The notes under the pieces are model-generated. The model was not told the origin of the DNA. It saw only the letters and a list, made by a program, of their open reading frames with translations, and did no database searches. A stretch of DNA of 64,000 bases, taken from NCBI RefSeq assembly GCF_016865425.1, contig NZ_AP023355.1, positions 3,222,198 through 3,286,197 on the forward strand. Reading direction: 5' to 3'. The translations under genes were made by a program, and so were the position numbers. Shown piece by piece: positions 18,253 to 25,332 of this stretch. Numbering within the stretch: position 1 is the stretch's first letter; each line of letters begins with the position of its first letter. The DNA is from Actinocatenispora thailandica. Its GTDB lineage: Bacteria; Actinomycetota; Actinomycetes; Mycobacteriales; Micromonosporaceae.

Positions 18253-19671
18253 TCAGCCGGCGGCGGCGAGGTCGGTGAGGTGCTGCGCGGCGAGCCGGGC
18301 GGCGGTACCCGGGTGCTCACCGGCGAGCAGCCCGACCGCGGCGAGCACGTAGCGGTGGTCGACGACGGTCGCCGCCCGGGTGGGCAGCGGGTAGCCGCCG
18401 GCGTGGTCGCCCAACGCCCCGGACAGCACCACCGGCGCGGAGCCGTCGTGCCGCAGCACCCCACCGGAACCCACCACCAGCCGCACCCGCCGCAGGTCGC
18501 GGCCGGGTCCGCGGCTGCCGTCGGCCCGGCGCTGCCCGCGCGCGTGCCGGCGCAGCGCGACGCGCAGCGCGAGGCCCGCGAGTCGCCGCTCGACGTCGCG
18601 GTCGGTGTCGCTGCCCGGCAGCAGGCCGGGGTCGCCGGCACGCCGGTCGGCGGCGGGCGCGAGCGCCGCCGCGTCGGCGTCCGACAGCAGCCGTTCGTCG
18701 CGGGCGGCGGCGAGGATGCCGGGCGCGTTCCAGCGCATCCCGAGATCACCCTCGACGGTGCGCGACCGCCACAGGGTGCCGGCGACCTCGCGGTGCGGCC
18801 CGTCGCGTTCGGCGTCGGGCACCAGCACCGAGTAGACGTCGGTGGTGGCGCCGCCGACGTCGACGGCGAGGATCTCCCCGGCGCCGGGGACCTCCCCGGC
18901 GCCGTCGGCGAGCAGTTCGACCCCGGCCAGTACCGCGTCGGGGGTGGCGGCCCGCACCAGCCGCGGGAACCGGGCGCCGGCGGACAGCTTCTTACCGCCG
19001 ATGACGTGCGACAGGAACACCCGCCGGATCGCGGCGCGGGCCGGCGCCGGGTTGAGCTGCCCGATGCGCGGCAGCACGTTGTCGGTGACGCTCACCGGTA
19101 CCCCGGCGTCGGCGAGGCGCTGCCGCACCGCGTCGGCGGCGTCGGCGTTGCCGGCGACCACCACCGGTACCCGCAGCCGGGTGCCGGCCAGCCGGGCCGC
19201 GTTGTGGGTCAGGACCTCCGCGTCGCCGCCGTCGGTGCCGCCGACCAGCAGCACCACGTCGGGTTTCGCGGCCCGCAGGGCACGTACGCCGGCGCCGTCG
19301 AGCGGCCCGGCGGCCACGTGCACGACGCGGGCACCGGCCGACAGGCCGACCCGGTGCCCGGCATCGGCGGTGACCAGGGGCTCGTAGCCGACCACGGCCA
19401 GCCGCAGCCCGCCGCCGGCCGAGGAGCACACGTACTGGGCGGACAGGTCGGCGCCGGGCAGCTGGTCGGCCAGCGCGGCCAGGCAGGCGTCGTAGCCGAC
19501 CAGCACGTCGGTGTCGACGGTGGTGCGGTGCTCGGCGGTCGCGGCCAGCGCGCCGGTGCCGAGCTCCACCGCCAGCAGCTTGGTGTAGGTGGAGCCGACA
19601 TCACCGCACACCGCGACGGCCCGGCCGGTGACGCCGGCCGCGGGCGGGTCGGGGCGGGCGGCCGGGCTCAC
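18253..19671 (-). CDS. MutL/GlmL-type ATPase linked to B12-dependent aminomutase
   Basis: 472 aa. Motif CGDVGSTYTKLLAVE at the N-terminus is the ASKHA phosphate-1 loop of the MutL/GlmL family, proteins encoded beside glutamate mutase and ornithine/lysine aminomutases. A second ATPase motif AVDVGGATTDVYSV is near residue 275, and VVLLVGGTDGGD near 145 matches the family. These proteins are thought to act as chaperones or reactivases for adenosylcobalamin mutases. The GTG start overlaps the stop of kal (GTGA), and the gene is last in the kdd-amidohydrolase-kamD-kamE-kal operon, supporting service of KamDE. Not to be confused with the mismatch-repair MutL. Confidence 0.82.
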   Translation of the reverse strand: MSPAARPDPPAAGVTGRAVAVCGDVGSTYTKLLAVELGTGALAATAEHRTTVDTDVLVGYDACLAALADQLPGADLSAQYVCSSAGGGLRLAVVGYEPLVTADAGHRVGLSAGARVVHVAAGPLDGAGVRALRAAKPDVVLLVGGTDGGDAEVLTHNAARLAGTRLRVPVVVAGNADAADAVRQRLADAGVPVSVTDNVLPRIGQLNPAPARAAIRRVFLSHVIGGKKLSAGARFPRLVRAATPDAVLAGVELLADGAGEVPGAGEILAVDVGGATTDVYSVLVPDAERDGPHREVAGTLWRSRTVEGDLGMRWNAPGILAAARDERLLSDADAAALAPAADRRAGDPGLLPGSDTDRDVERRLAGLALRVALRRHARGQRRADGSRGPGRDLRRVRLVVGSGGVLRHDGSAPVVLSGALGDHAGGYPLPTRAATVVDHRYVLAAVGLLAGEHPGTAARLAAQHLTDLAAAG

Positions 19672-20060
19672 GGGACGACGACGGTGCCGGTGGCGGTGAC
19701 CGCCACGACCGGTTCGGCCAGCGCCTCGGCGGCGGAGGCGCCCCGGTCGGGGCGGCCCCGGCACACCACCCGCGACTCGAACCGGATGCGCCGCGAGCGC
19801 CGCCCGCGGGCCACCAGGGTCGCGGTGACCTCCAGCACGTCACCGGCCCGTACCGGGGCGCGGAACTGCACGTCGTCGTAGGAGGCGAACAGCCCCTCGT
19901 CGCCGTCGGTGCGGATGCACAGCTCGGTGGCGGCGTCGCCGAACAGGCCCAGCGAGTACGCGCCGTCGACCAGGTTGCCGGCGTAGTGGGCGTGGCTGGC
20001 CGGCACGTACCGGCGGTGGGTGACGGTGACCTGGTCGGCGGGTGCCAGCGGCTCAGGCAC
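19668..20060 (-). CDS. kal: 3-aminobutyryl-CoA ammonia-lyase (hotdog fold)
   Basis: 130 aa, matching the short length of Kal. Single hotdog domain with HAHYAGNLVDGAYSLGLFGDAATEL near 23-47 (central helix of the hotdog) and DVQFRAPVRAGDVLEV near 67-82. In lysine fermentation Kal removes ammonia from 3-aminobutyryl-CoA to give crotonyl-CoA. GTG start with AAGGAGG; it overlaps the end of kamE by 8 bp and is itself overlapped by the MutL-like gene, so all three are translationally coupled. A generic thioesterase-like role cannot be excluded from sequence alone; the operon makes Kal the best reading. Confidence 0.78.
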   Translation of the reverse strand: MPEPLAPADQVTVTHRRYVPASHAHYAGNLVDGAYSLGLFGDAATELCIRTDGDEGLFASYDDVQFRAPVRAGDVLEVTATLVARGRRSRRIRFESRVVCRGRPDRGASAAEALAEPVVAVTATGTVVVP

Positions 20061-20853
20061 GGACGGCCTCCTTCGCGCGTTCGCGCCGGGTGATCAGGGC
20101 GTCGACGAGGTAGGACGCGACCTCGCCGGGGGTGGTGCTGCGGCCGAAGATGCGGTCGACGCCGAGTTCGTCGGACATCAGCTCGTCGAACCGCGGGCCG
20201 CCGGCGACCAGCAGCGGCCGTTTGCCGGCACCGAACGCCTCCCGGAACGCCGCGGACGCCTCCCGGGTGTTGTGCAGGTGCGCGTCGCGTTGGGTGACGA
20301 CCTGGGAGATCAGTACCGCGTCGGCGCGCTCGGCGCGGGCCGCCTCGACCAGGTCGGGCACGGCCACCTGGGCGCCGAGGTTGACCACCCGCATCTCCCG
20401 GTAGTACTCCAGGCCCTTGTGTCCGGCGGTGCCCTTGATGTTGAGGATGGCGTCGATGCCGACGGTGTGCGCGTCGGTACCGATGCAGGCACCCACGACC
20501 ACCAGCTTGCGGCGCAGCTTCTTGCGGATGGTCTGGTTGACCGCCGCCGCGCTCAGCTCCGGGAAGTCACGTTCGACCACCCGCACCGTCGACACGTCGA
20601 CCAGGTGGTTGACCTGGCCGTACACGACGAAGAAGGTGAAGTCGGGGCCCATCGCCTTGGCGTGCACCAGCATCGCCGGGTCCATCCCCATCTTGCCGGC
20701 GAGTTGCAGCGCGGCGCCCTCGGCGCGCTTGTCGTGCGGGATCGGCAGCGTGAACGACAGCTGCACCATCCCGTCGCCGGTGGTGTCGCCGTAGGGCCGG
20801 ACGATCTGGTGCTGCCCGGCGGCGTCCGGGCCGGCGTCGGTGCTGGCGCTCAT
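20053..20853 (-). CDS. kamE: Lysine 5,6-aminomutase beta subunit (B12/PLP)
   Basis: 266 aa, like the clostridial subunit. The cobalamin-binding signature DAHTVG has the base-off ligand His129, and Lys140 lies exactly 11 residues later, the same spacing as the His/PLP-lysine pair (H133/K144) known in Clostridium sticklandii. A Rossmann-type B12 domain follows (VVVGACIG, VPDLVEAA, LLVAGGPRF). With KamD it moves the terminal amino group of beta-lysine (or D-lysine) from C6 to C5 using adenosylcobalamin and PLP. The start overlaps the kamD stop (ATGA). The conserved residues argue for an active enzyme. Confidence 0.92.
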   Translation of the reverse strand: MSASTDAGPDAAGQHQIVRPYGDTTGDGMVQLSFTLPIPHDKRAEGAALQLAGKMGMDPAMLVHAKAMGPDFTFFVVYGQVNHLVDVSTVRVVERDFPELSAAAVNQTIRKKLRRKLVVVGACIGTDAHTVGIDAILNIKGTAGHKGLEYYREMRVVNLGAQVAVPDLVEAARAERADAVLISQVVTQRDAHLHNTREASAAFREAFGAGKRPLLVAGGPRFDELMSDELGVDRIFGRSTTPGEVASYLVDALITRRERAKEAVRA

Positions 20854-22457
20854 GCGTCCGCCTCCAGGATGTCGGTGGCCGGGTTGTAGTAGGCGGCGTC
20901 CTTGCGGGCCACCCCGGCCAGGCCCTTCCCGCCGTCCGGCGGGCGCTTCATGATGCCGAAGGTGCCGGCGCCGATCGCATCCAGCAGCCCCTGCTCGCCG
21001 ATGCGTTCCAGCAGCTCCAGCGCTTCGGACAGGACCTGGTTGGCGCGCTGCTGGATGAACCCGCCGGGTGCGGGGACGAAGTCCTCGTGCAGGTTGCCGG
21101 CGGCGCCGAGCACGTACCGCACGTTCTGCAGGGCGATGTCGCGGTCCGACAGCCACGGCGTGACGACCGCCTCGGTCATCATCCCCACGAGCAGGATCGA
21201 CTGGCCGGTCATGGTGCCGGCGAGGTTGAAGAACCCGTCGAGCAGGTTGCCGCGGAACACGTCGCCGGTCATGTGCTTGGTCGGCGGCATCCACTTCAGC
21301 GGCGCGTTCGGGAACAGCTCGCGGGCCAGCAGCGCGTGCGCGAGTTCCAGCCGGAACGAGTCGGGCAGGTCCGGGTTGATCTCGAACGCGTGCCCGAGGC
21401 CCAGCTGCGCGTCGGACAGGCCGGCCTCCTTGCCGAAGTACTCGTTGAGCAGCTGGGAGACGGTGACGGTGTGCGCCTCGTCGACCGCGTCGGCGGTGGT
21501 GAGGTAGTTGTCCTCGCCGGTGTTGATGATGATCCCGGCGCGGGCGTGCACCTGCCGGGAGAACCGCTGGTCGACGAACGTGCGGATCGGGTTGATGTCG
21601 CGGAACAGGATGCCGTACATCGAGTCGTTGAGCATCATGTCCAGCCGTTCCATCCCGGCCAGCGCCGCGATCTCCGGCATGCACAGCCCGGACGCGTAGT
21701 TGGTCAGCCGGATGTAGCGGCCCACTTCCTTCGACGTCTCGTCGAGGGCGGCCCGCATCAGCCGGAAGTTCTCCTGCGTGGCGTAGGTACCGGCGAACCC
21801 CTCCCGGGTGGCGCCCTCGGGCACGTAGTCCAGCAGCGACTGGCCGGTGGAGCGGATCACCGCGATGATGTCGGCGCCCTCCCGGGCCGCGGCCTGCGCC
21901 TGCGGGATGTCCTCGTAGATGTCGCCGGTGGCCACGATCAGGTACACCCACGGCCGCTGCGGCGGGTCACCGAGCCGGCGCACCAGCCGGTCGCGGGCGG
22001 TGCGGGCGGCGTCCATCCGCCGCACCCCGGCCGCGGCGGCGCGGCGCGCCGCCCGCCGGGCGGCGGTGGCGTGCTTGCCCTCGGGTACCTCGAAACGCAC
22101 CGAACCGGCGCCGGCCTTCTGCGCCAGCGCCACCAGCGCGTCGGCGACCGGTACGTCCCGGCCGGCCAGCCCCTGCTCGGCGAGGGCGTGGAACACCGGC
22201 AGCGCGGCGCCGGCGGTCAGCCCGACGTCGGCGGCCACCGCGTCGACCAGCCGGTTGACCCACGGGATGCCGTCCGGGTCGGCGCCGTGCATGCCGGCCA
22301 GGCGCAGCACGGCGCGCTCCACCGACACCGTCGTGTGCTCGCGGGCCAGTTTCACCACCGGCCGGCCGGCCCTCCTGGCCAGCGACCTGGCGCGGCGTAC
22401 CAGCGCCGGATCCAGGTCCAGCTTGCGACCGCGTCGGGGCCGCGCCGTTGCTGCCAC
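20850..22457 (-). CDS. kamD: Lysine 5,6-aminomutase alpha subunit
   Basis: 535 aa, the expected length for the large catalytic subunit with a TIM-barrel fold. GTG start after GGAGGTCATCGAG. Recognisable stretches include VYLIVATGDIYEDIPQAQAAA, GADIIAVIRSTGQSLLDYVPEG, TYATQENFRLMR and IINTGEDNYLTTADA, strongly typical of D-lysine/beta-lysine 5,6-aminomutase alpha. It is preceded by a 120-bp gap that holds three hairpin repeats and by an amidohydrolase gene. Such radical B12 enzymes are oxygen- and substrate-sensitive, so the co-encoded ATPase is likely to matter. Adenosylcobalamin riboswitch: none recognised upstream. Confidence 0.93.
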   Translation of the reverse strand: MAATARPRRGRKLDLDPALVRRARSLARRAGRPVVKLAREHTTVSVERAVLRLAGMHGADPDGIPWVNRLVDAVAADVGLTAGAALPVFHALAEQGLAGRDVPVADALVALAQKAGAGSVRFEVPEGKHATAARRAARRAAAAGVRRMDAARTARDRLVRRLGDPPQRPWVYLIVATGDIYEDIPQAQAAAREGADIIAVIRSTGQSLLDYVPEGATREGFAGTYATQENFRLMRAALDETSKEVGRYIRLTNYASGLCMPEIAALAGMERLDMMLNDSMYGILFRDINPIRTFVDQRFSRQVHARAGIIINTGEDNYLTTADAVDEAHTVTVSQLLNEYFGKEAGLSDAQLGLGHAFEINPDLPDSFRLELAHALLARELFPNAPLKWMPPTKHMTGDVFRGNLLDGFFNLAGTMTGQSILLVGMMTEAVVTPWLSDRDIALQNVRYVLGAAGNLHEDFVPAPGGFIQQRANQVLSEALELLERIGEQGLLDAIGAGTFGIMKRPPDGGKGLAGVARKDAAYYNPATDILEADA

Positions 22458-22483
22458 CTCGATGACCTCCTGCTCGTTGCCTG

Positions 22484-22563
22484 CCGCCCGCCGGGCGGTG
22501 GTGCTGGTCTCCCGCCCGGCGGGCGGTGGTGCTGCGTGCCGCCCGTCCGGGCGGTGGTGCCGG
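22484..22563. repeat. Three tandem hairpin repeats between amidohydrolase and kamD
   Basis: Three ~27-bp units start at about 22484, 22511 and 22539. Each is a CCGCCCG/CGGGCGG palindrome followed by TGGTGCYG. In the leftward operon they lie just before kamD, ending 26 bp upstream of its start. They could form three successive RNA stem-loops (processing, attenuation or stability) or be a simple minisatellite. Confidence 0.75.
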
Positions 22564-22577
22564 GCCGCGCCGTGCGG

Positions 22578-24104
22578 TCAGGCGGTGAAGATGGTGACCC
22601 CGTCGCGTACCGTGCGCAGGCAGCGCGGCGTCTGGTCGGGTTCGTCGAGCAGCGGCAGGCCGTGCTCGTCCAGCCCGGCCGGGCAGTCCCACACCGCGAG
22701 GGTGGCCGGGGCGCCCGGGGCGAGGAACCCGGTCTCGTCGTAGCGGGCCGCCCGCCAGCCGCCGCGGGTGTGCGCGGCGAACGCGGTGCGCACGCTGATC
22801 CGCTGCGCCGGGTTGTGGTGCTGCGCGGCGGCACGCACCCCGCCCCACGGGTCGAGCGGGGTGACCGGCGAGTCGGACCCGAACGCCAACGGCACCCCGA
22901 CACCCGACAGCGACCCGAACGGGTTGGACGCCAGCGACCGATCCAGCCCGAGCCGCTGCTGGTACATCTGGCCGGCGCCGCCCCACAGCCGGTCGAACGC
23001 CGGCTGCACACTCGCCGTCAACCCGAACTCGACCAGCCCGGCGATCAGCGTCTTGTCCAGGATCTCGGCATGCTCGACGCGGTGCCGGGCGGCCCGCAGC
23101 CGCTCGATGCCCACCACCTCGGCCGCGGCGGCGAACCCGGCCAGCACGGTGGCGACCGCGGCGTCGCCGATGGCGTGCATGCCGCCCTGCATGCCGTGCC
23201 CGGTGCAGTCGACGATGTGCGCGGCGACCTCCTCGGCCGACAGCAGCGCGTGCCCGCAGCCGCTGCCGTCGGCGTACGGGACGCTCAGGTGGGCGTCGAC
23301 CGAGCCGAGCGCGCCGTCGGCGTAAAGGTCGCCGGCGGCACCGGCGGCGCCCAGCTCCCGCGCCTTGCTGGCCGCACCGAGCTCCCCCCAGTACCCGACG
23401 ACCTGCGGTACCGGCTGGTCCGACGAGGCGGCGAGCAGTTCGGTGAAGTCGGTTTCGGAGCTGGTGGTGGGTCCACCGCACTCGTGCACGCAGCCGATGC
23501 CCAGCGCGGCGGCGGCGCCCAGCGCCACCTGCTGCGCCCGGTGCCGGGTGGGTGCGTCGAGCTGGGTGATCGCCGCCGCGTACAGCGCGTCGACCGCTTC
23601 CAGGGTGTGTCGCCCGTCGGCACCGTAGCCGGGCATACCGGTCACCCCGGGGACCGCAGCGACCAGCGCACCGGTGGTCAGCGCGGCGTGCCCGCTGATG
23701 TGCGAGACGTAGCAGGGTCGCCCGTCGACCGCGTTCTCCAGCTCGGTGCGGTGCGGCAGGCTCGGATCCGGCCAGGTCGACTCGTCGTAGCCGCGGGCGT
23801 AGACCAGCGACCCGGCGGGCAGCGTGGCGGCGTGCGCGGCGACCGCGTCGAGCAGCTGCGCGGCCGACCGTACCGGCGAGACGTCCAGCAGCGTCATGGT
23901 CAGGCCGGTGTTGGTCAGGTGGGCGTGCGCGTCGACGAACGCGGGCGCCAGCAGCGCCCCGTCCAACTCGATGATGGTGTCGGCGGTGGGGGCGTCGTCG
24001 TCGGCGCCGACCCAGCTGATCCGGTCGTCGTCGACGGCAAGGGCTGTGGCGTGCGGGTCGGCCGGGCTGTACACCCGACCCCCGCGATACAGGGTTCGCA
24101 CCAT
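22578..24104 (-). CDS. Amidohydrolase (YtcJ-like) in lysine-degradation operon
   Basis: 508 aa from ATG 24104. Amidohydrolase-3/YtcJ features: N-terminal beta-sandwich with YRGGRVYSP, metal ligands FVDAHAHL near 55, the carboxy-lysine-region motif HAIGDAAV with His near 315, RVEHAEIL near 343 and SDSPVTPLDPWGG near 415. These enzymes hydrolyse N-acyl or formyl bonds; substrates are mostly unknown. It sits between kdd (38-bp gap) and kamD in the same direction, a place where clostridial clusters do not have it. It may deacylate a lysine-derived intermediate or feed acylated beta-lysine into the pathway; that is inference. Confidence 0.8.
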   Translation of the reverse strand: MVRTLYRGGRVYSPADPHATALAVDDDRISWVGADDDAPTADTIIELDGALLAPAFVDAHAHLTNTGLTMTLLDVSPVRSAAQLLDAVAAHAATLPAGSLVYARGYDESTWPDPSLPHRTELENAVDGRPCYVSHISGHAALTTGALVAAVPGVTGMPGYGADGRHTLEAVDALYAAAITQLDAPTRHRAQQVALGAAAALGIGCVHECGGPTTSSETDFTELLAASSDQPVPQVVGYWGELGAASKARELGAAGAAGDLYADGALGSVDAHLSVPYADGSGCGHALLSAEEVAAHIVDCTGHGMQGGMHAIGDAAVATVLAGFAAAAEVVGIERLRAARHRVEHAEILDKTLIAGLVEFGLTASVQPAFDRLWGGAGQMYQQRLGLDRSLASNPFGSLSGVGVPLAFGSDSPVTPLDPWGGVRAAAQHHNPAQRISVRTAFAAHTRGGWRAARYDETGFLAPGAPATLAVWDCPAGLDEHGLPLLDEPDQTPRCLRTVRDGVTIFTA

Positions 24105-24142
24105 GCCCTCCAGTCTTCCCCGCCTGCCCGCCGGCGCGCCGG

Positions 24143-25207
24143 TCAGCCCGCGAGCCGGGCGCCGAACAGCTCCCGCACCCCGGGTTCGGTGCGCAGCAGC
24201 TCCAGCGCGCGTTCGGCGTGGCCCGGCACGTAGCCGTTGCCGACCAGCATCGTGACGTCGGCGGCCAGGCCTTCGGCGCCGAGCGCGGCGGCGGCGAACG
24301 AGGTGGCCATCGAGAAGAAGATCACCGTGCCGCCCTCGGCGGTGGCGAGGATCGCGCCGTGCTCGCAGCCGGGTACGTCGACGCACACGACGGTCACGTC
24401 GGCGCCCCGGCCGACCGCGGCCGACAGGGCGACCGGGTCGGTGGCGTCGGCGATCACGACCTGGTCGGCGAGACCGGCGGCGCGCAGCCGGTCGGCCTCG
24501 GCCTCGGTGGGTACCACGCCGACGGTGCCGGCGCCGGCCCGGCGGGCGGCGGCGAGCGACAGGCTGCCCGACTTGCCGGCACCGCCGAGCACCGCGACCC
24601 GCGGCGCGGCACCGAGCCGGGCCGCGGCGGCCTCGACCACCCGGGCGGTCAGCGCCGGCGCACCGCACACGTCGAGTACCGCAAGAGACAGTTCGGGGTC
24701 CTCGTCGTCGGGCAGCACCGCGGCGATCGAGCGTGCAAACAGGATGGCGTGGCCGGCGGCGGGCACCTGCTCGCCGCGGCCGTCCCAGCCGGCGAGCGCG
24801 TCGGTGATCGCCAGCGGGGTCAGCGTCAGCGACACGAGCGTGGCGACGCGCTGGCCGACCTGCAGGCCCAGCGGCGACTGGTCGCCGACCGCGTCGACCG
24901 TGCCGATCAGCATGCCGCCGGAGCCGGTGACCGGATTGTGCATCTTGCCGCGGCTGGTGATGATGTCGAGCACCTCGGCGCGGATCGCGTCGCCGTCGCC
25001 GTGATGCTTGCCCGACAGCTGCCGGTAGCTCGCCGCGTCCAGGTTGAGACGTTCCAGGCTGATGCGTACCTCACCGGGCCGGATGTCGGGGTTGGTGTCC
25101 AGGCGCTGCGCGGCCTGCGGCAGCACCCCGGCAGGCGCCAGCACCCGATGCAGGCCGACCGGCGACTCGGTCGCCGTCACCCCGGTACGTTCCGCAACCC
25201 CGCTCAT
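24143..25207 (-). CDS. kdd: L-erythro-3,5-diaminohexanoate dehydrogenase
   Basis: 354 aa. ATG start with GGAGG upstream. N-terminal substrate domain (LNLDAASYRQL, HNPVTGSGGMLIGTV) then a Rossmann domain with VAVLGGAGKSG near 205 and VVCVDVPGCEHG near 280, and the typical ending GNGYVPGHAERALELLR. Kdd oxidatively deaminates 3,5-diaminohexanoate to 5-amino-3-oxohexanoate with NAD+, the step after KamDE. It is the first gene of the leftward operon and diverges from kamA across 125 bp that contains an inverted repeat. Family match is strong; cofactor preference is not visible. Confidence 0.9.
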   Translation of the reverse strand: MSGVAERTGVTATESPVGLHRVLAPAGVLPQAAQRLDTNPDIRPGEVRISLERLNLDAASYRQLSGKHHGDGDAIRAEVLDIITSRGKMHNPVTGSGGMLIGTVDAVGDQSPLGLQVGQRVATLVSLTLTPLAITDALAGWDGRGEQVPAAGHAILFARSIAAVLPDDEDPELSLAVLDVCGAPALTARVVEAAAARLGAAPRVAVLGGAGKSGSLSLAAARRAGAGTVGVVPTEAEADRLRAAGLADQVVIADATDPVALSAAVGRGADVTVVCVDVPGCEHGAILATAEGGTVIFFSMATSFAAAALGAEGLAADVTMLVGNGYVPGHAERALELLRTEPGVRELFGARLAG

Positions 25208-25262
25208 GCGCCCTCCGCTCCGCGCCACCACCGGAAATCCTTCGGCAGGATAATTACTCACC

Positions 25263-25286
25263 CGCAAGAATTCCACTATCCTTGCG
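25263..25286. promoter_or_regulatory. Inverted repeat between kdd and kamA
   Basis: CGCAAG (25263-25268) and CTTGCG (25281-25286) form perfect 6-bp arms around a 12-bp AT-richer centre. The right half overlaps a -10-like TATCCT (25277-25282) for kamA. It is well placed to control both divergent operons. An Lrp-type regulator encoded at 30914-31375 is a candidate, without direct evidence. A small ATCCT/AGGAT hairpin also lies in the kdd leader near 25234-25252. Confidence 0.45.
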
Positions 25287-25332
25287 CTAAGGTACCGGAG
25301 CACGCGGCACCGGCAAGCGAGGAGGCAGCACC

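Noticed and set aside
18253-19671. DNA mismatch-repair MutL
   Set aside because: Motifs are ASKHA ATPase (GDVGSTYTK, DVGGATTD), not the GHKL ATPase of repair MutL; the name similarity is coincidental.
22458-22577. Adenosylcobalamin riboswitch before kamDE
   Set aside because: No B12-box or conserved core is visible; the gap is filled by short palindromic repeats.
21087-24233. 1048-codon open frame on the plus strand over kamD and the amidohydrolase gene
   Set aside because: Composition is that of a reverse shadow (Gly/Arg/Val/Gln/His), with no domain; the minus-strand genes have full motifs and coupled starts.
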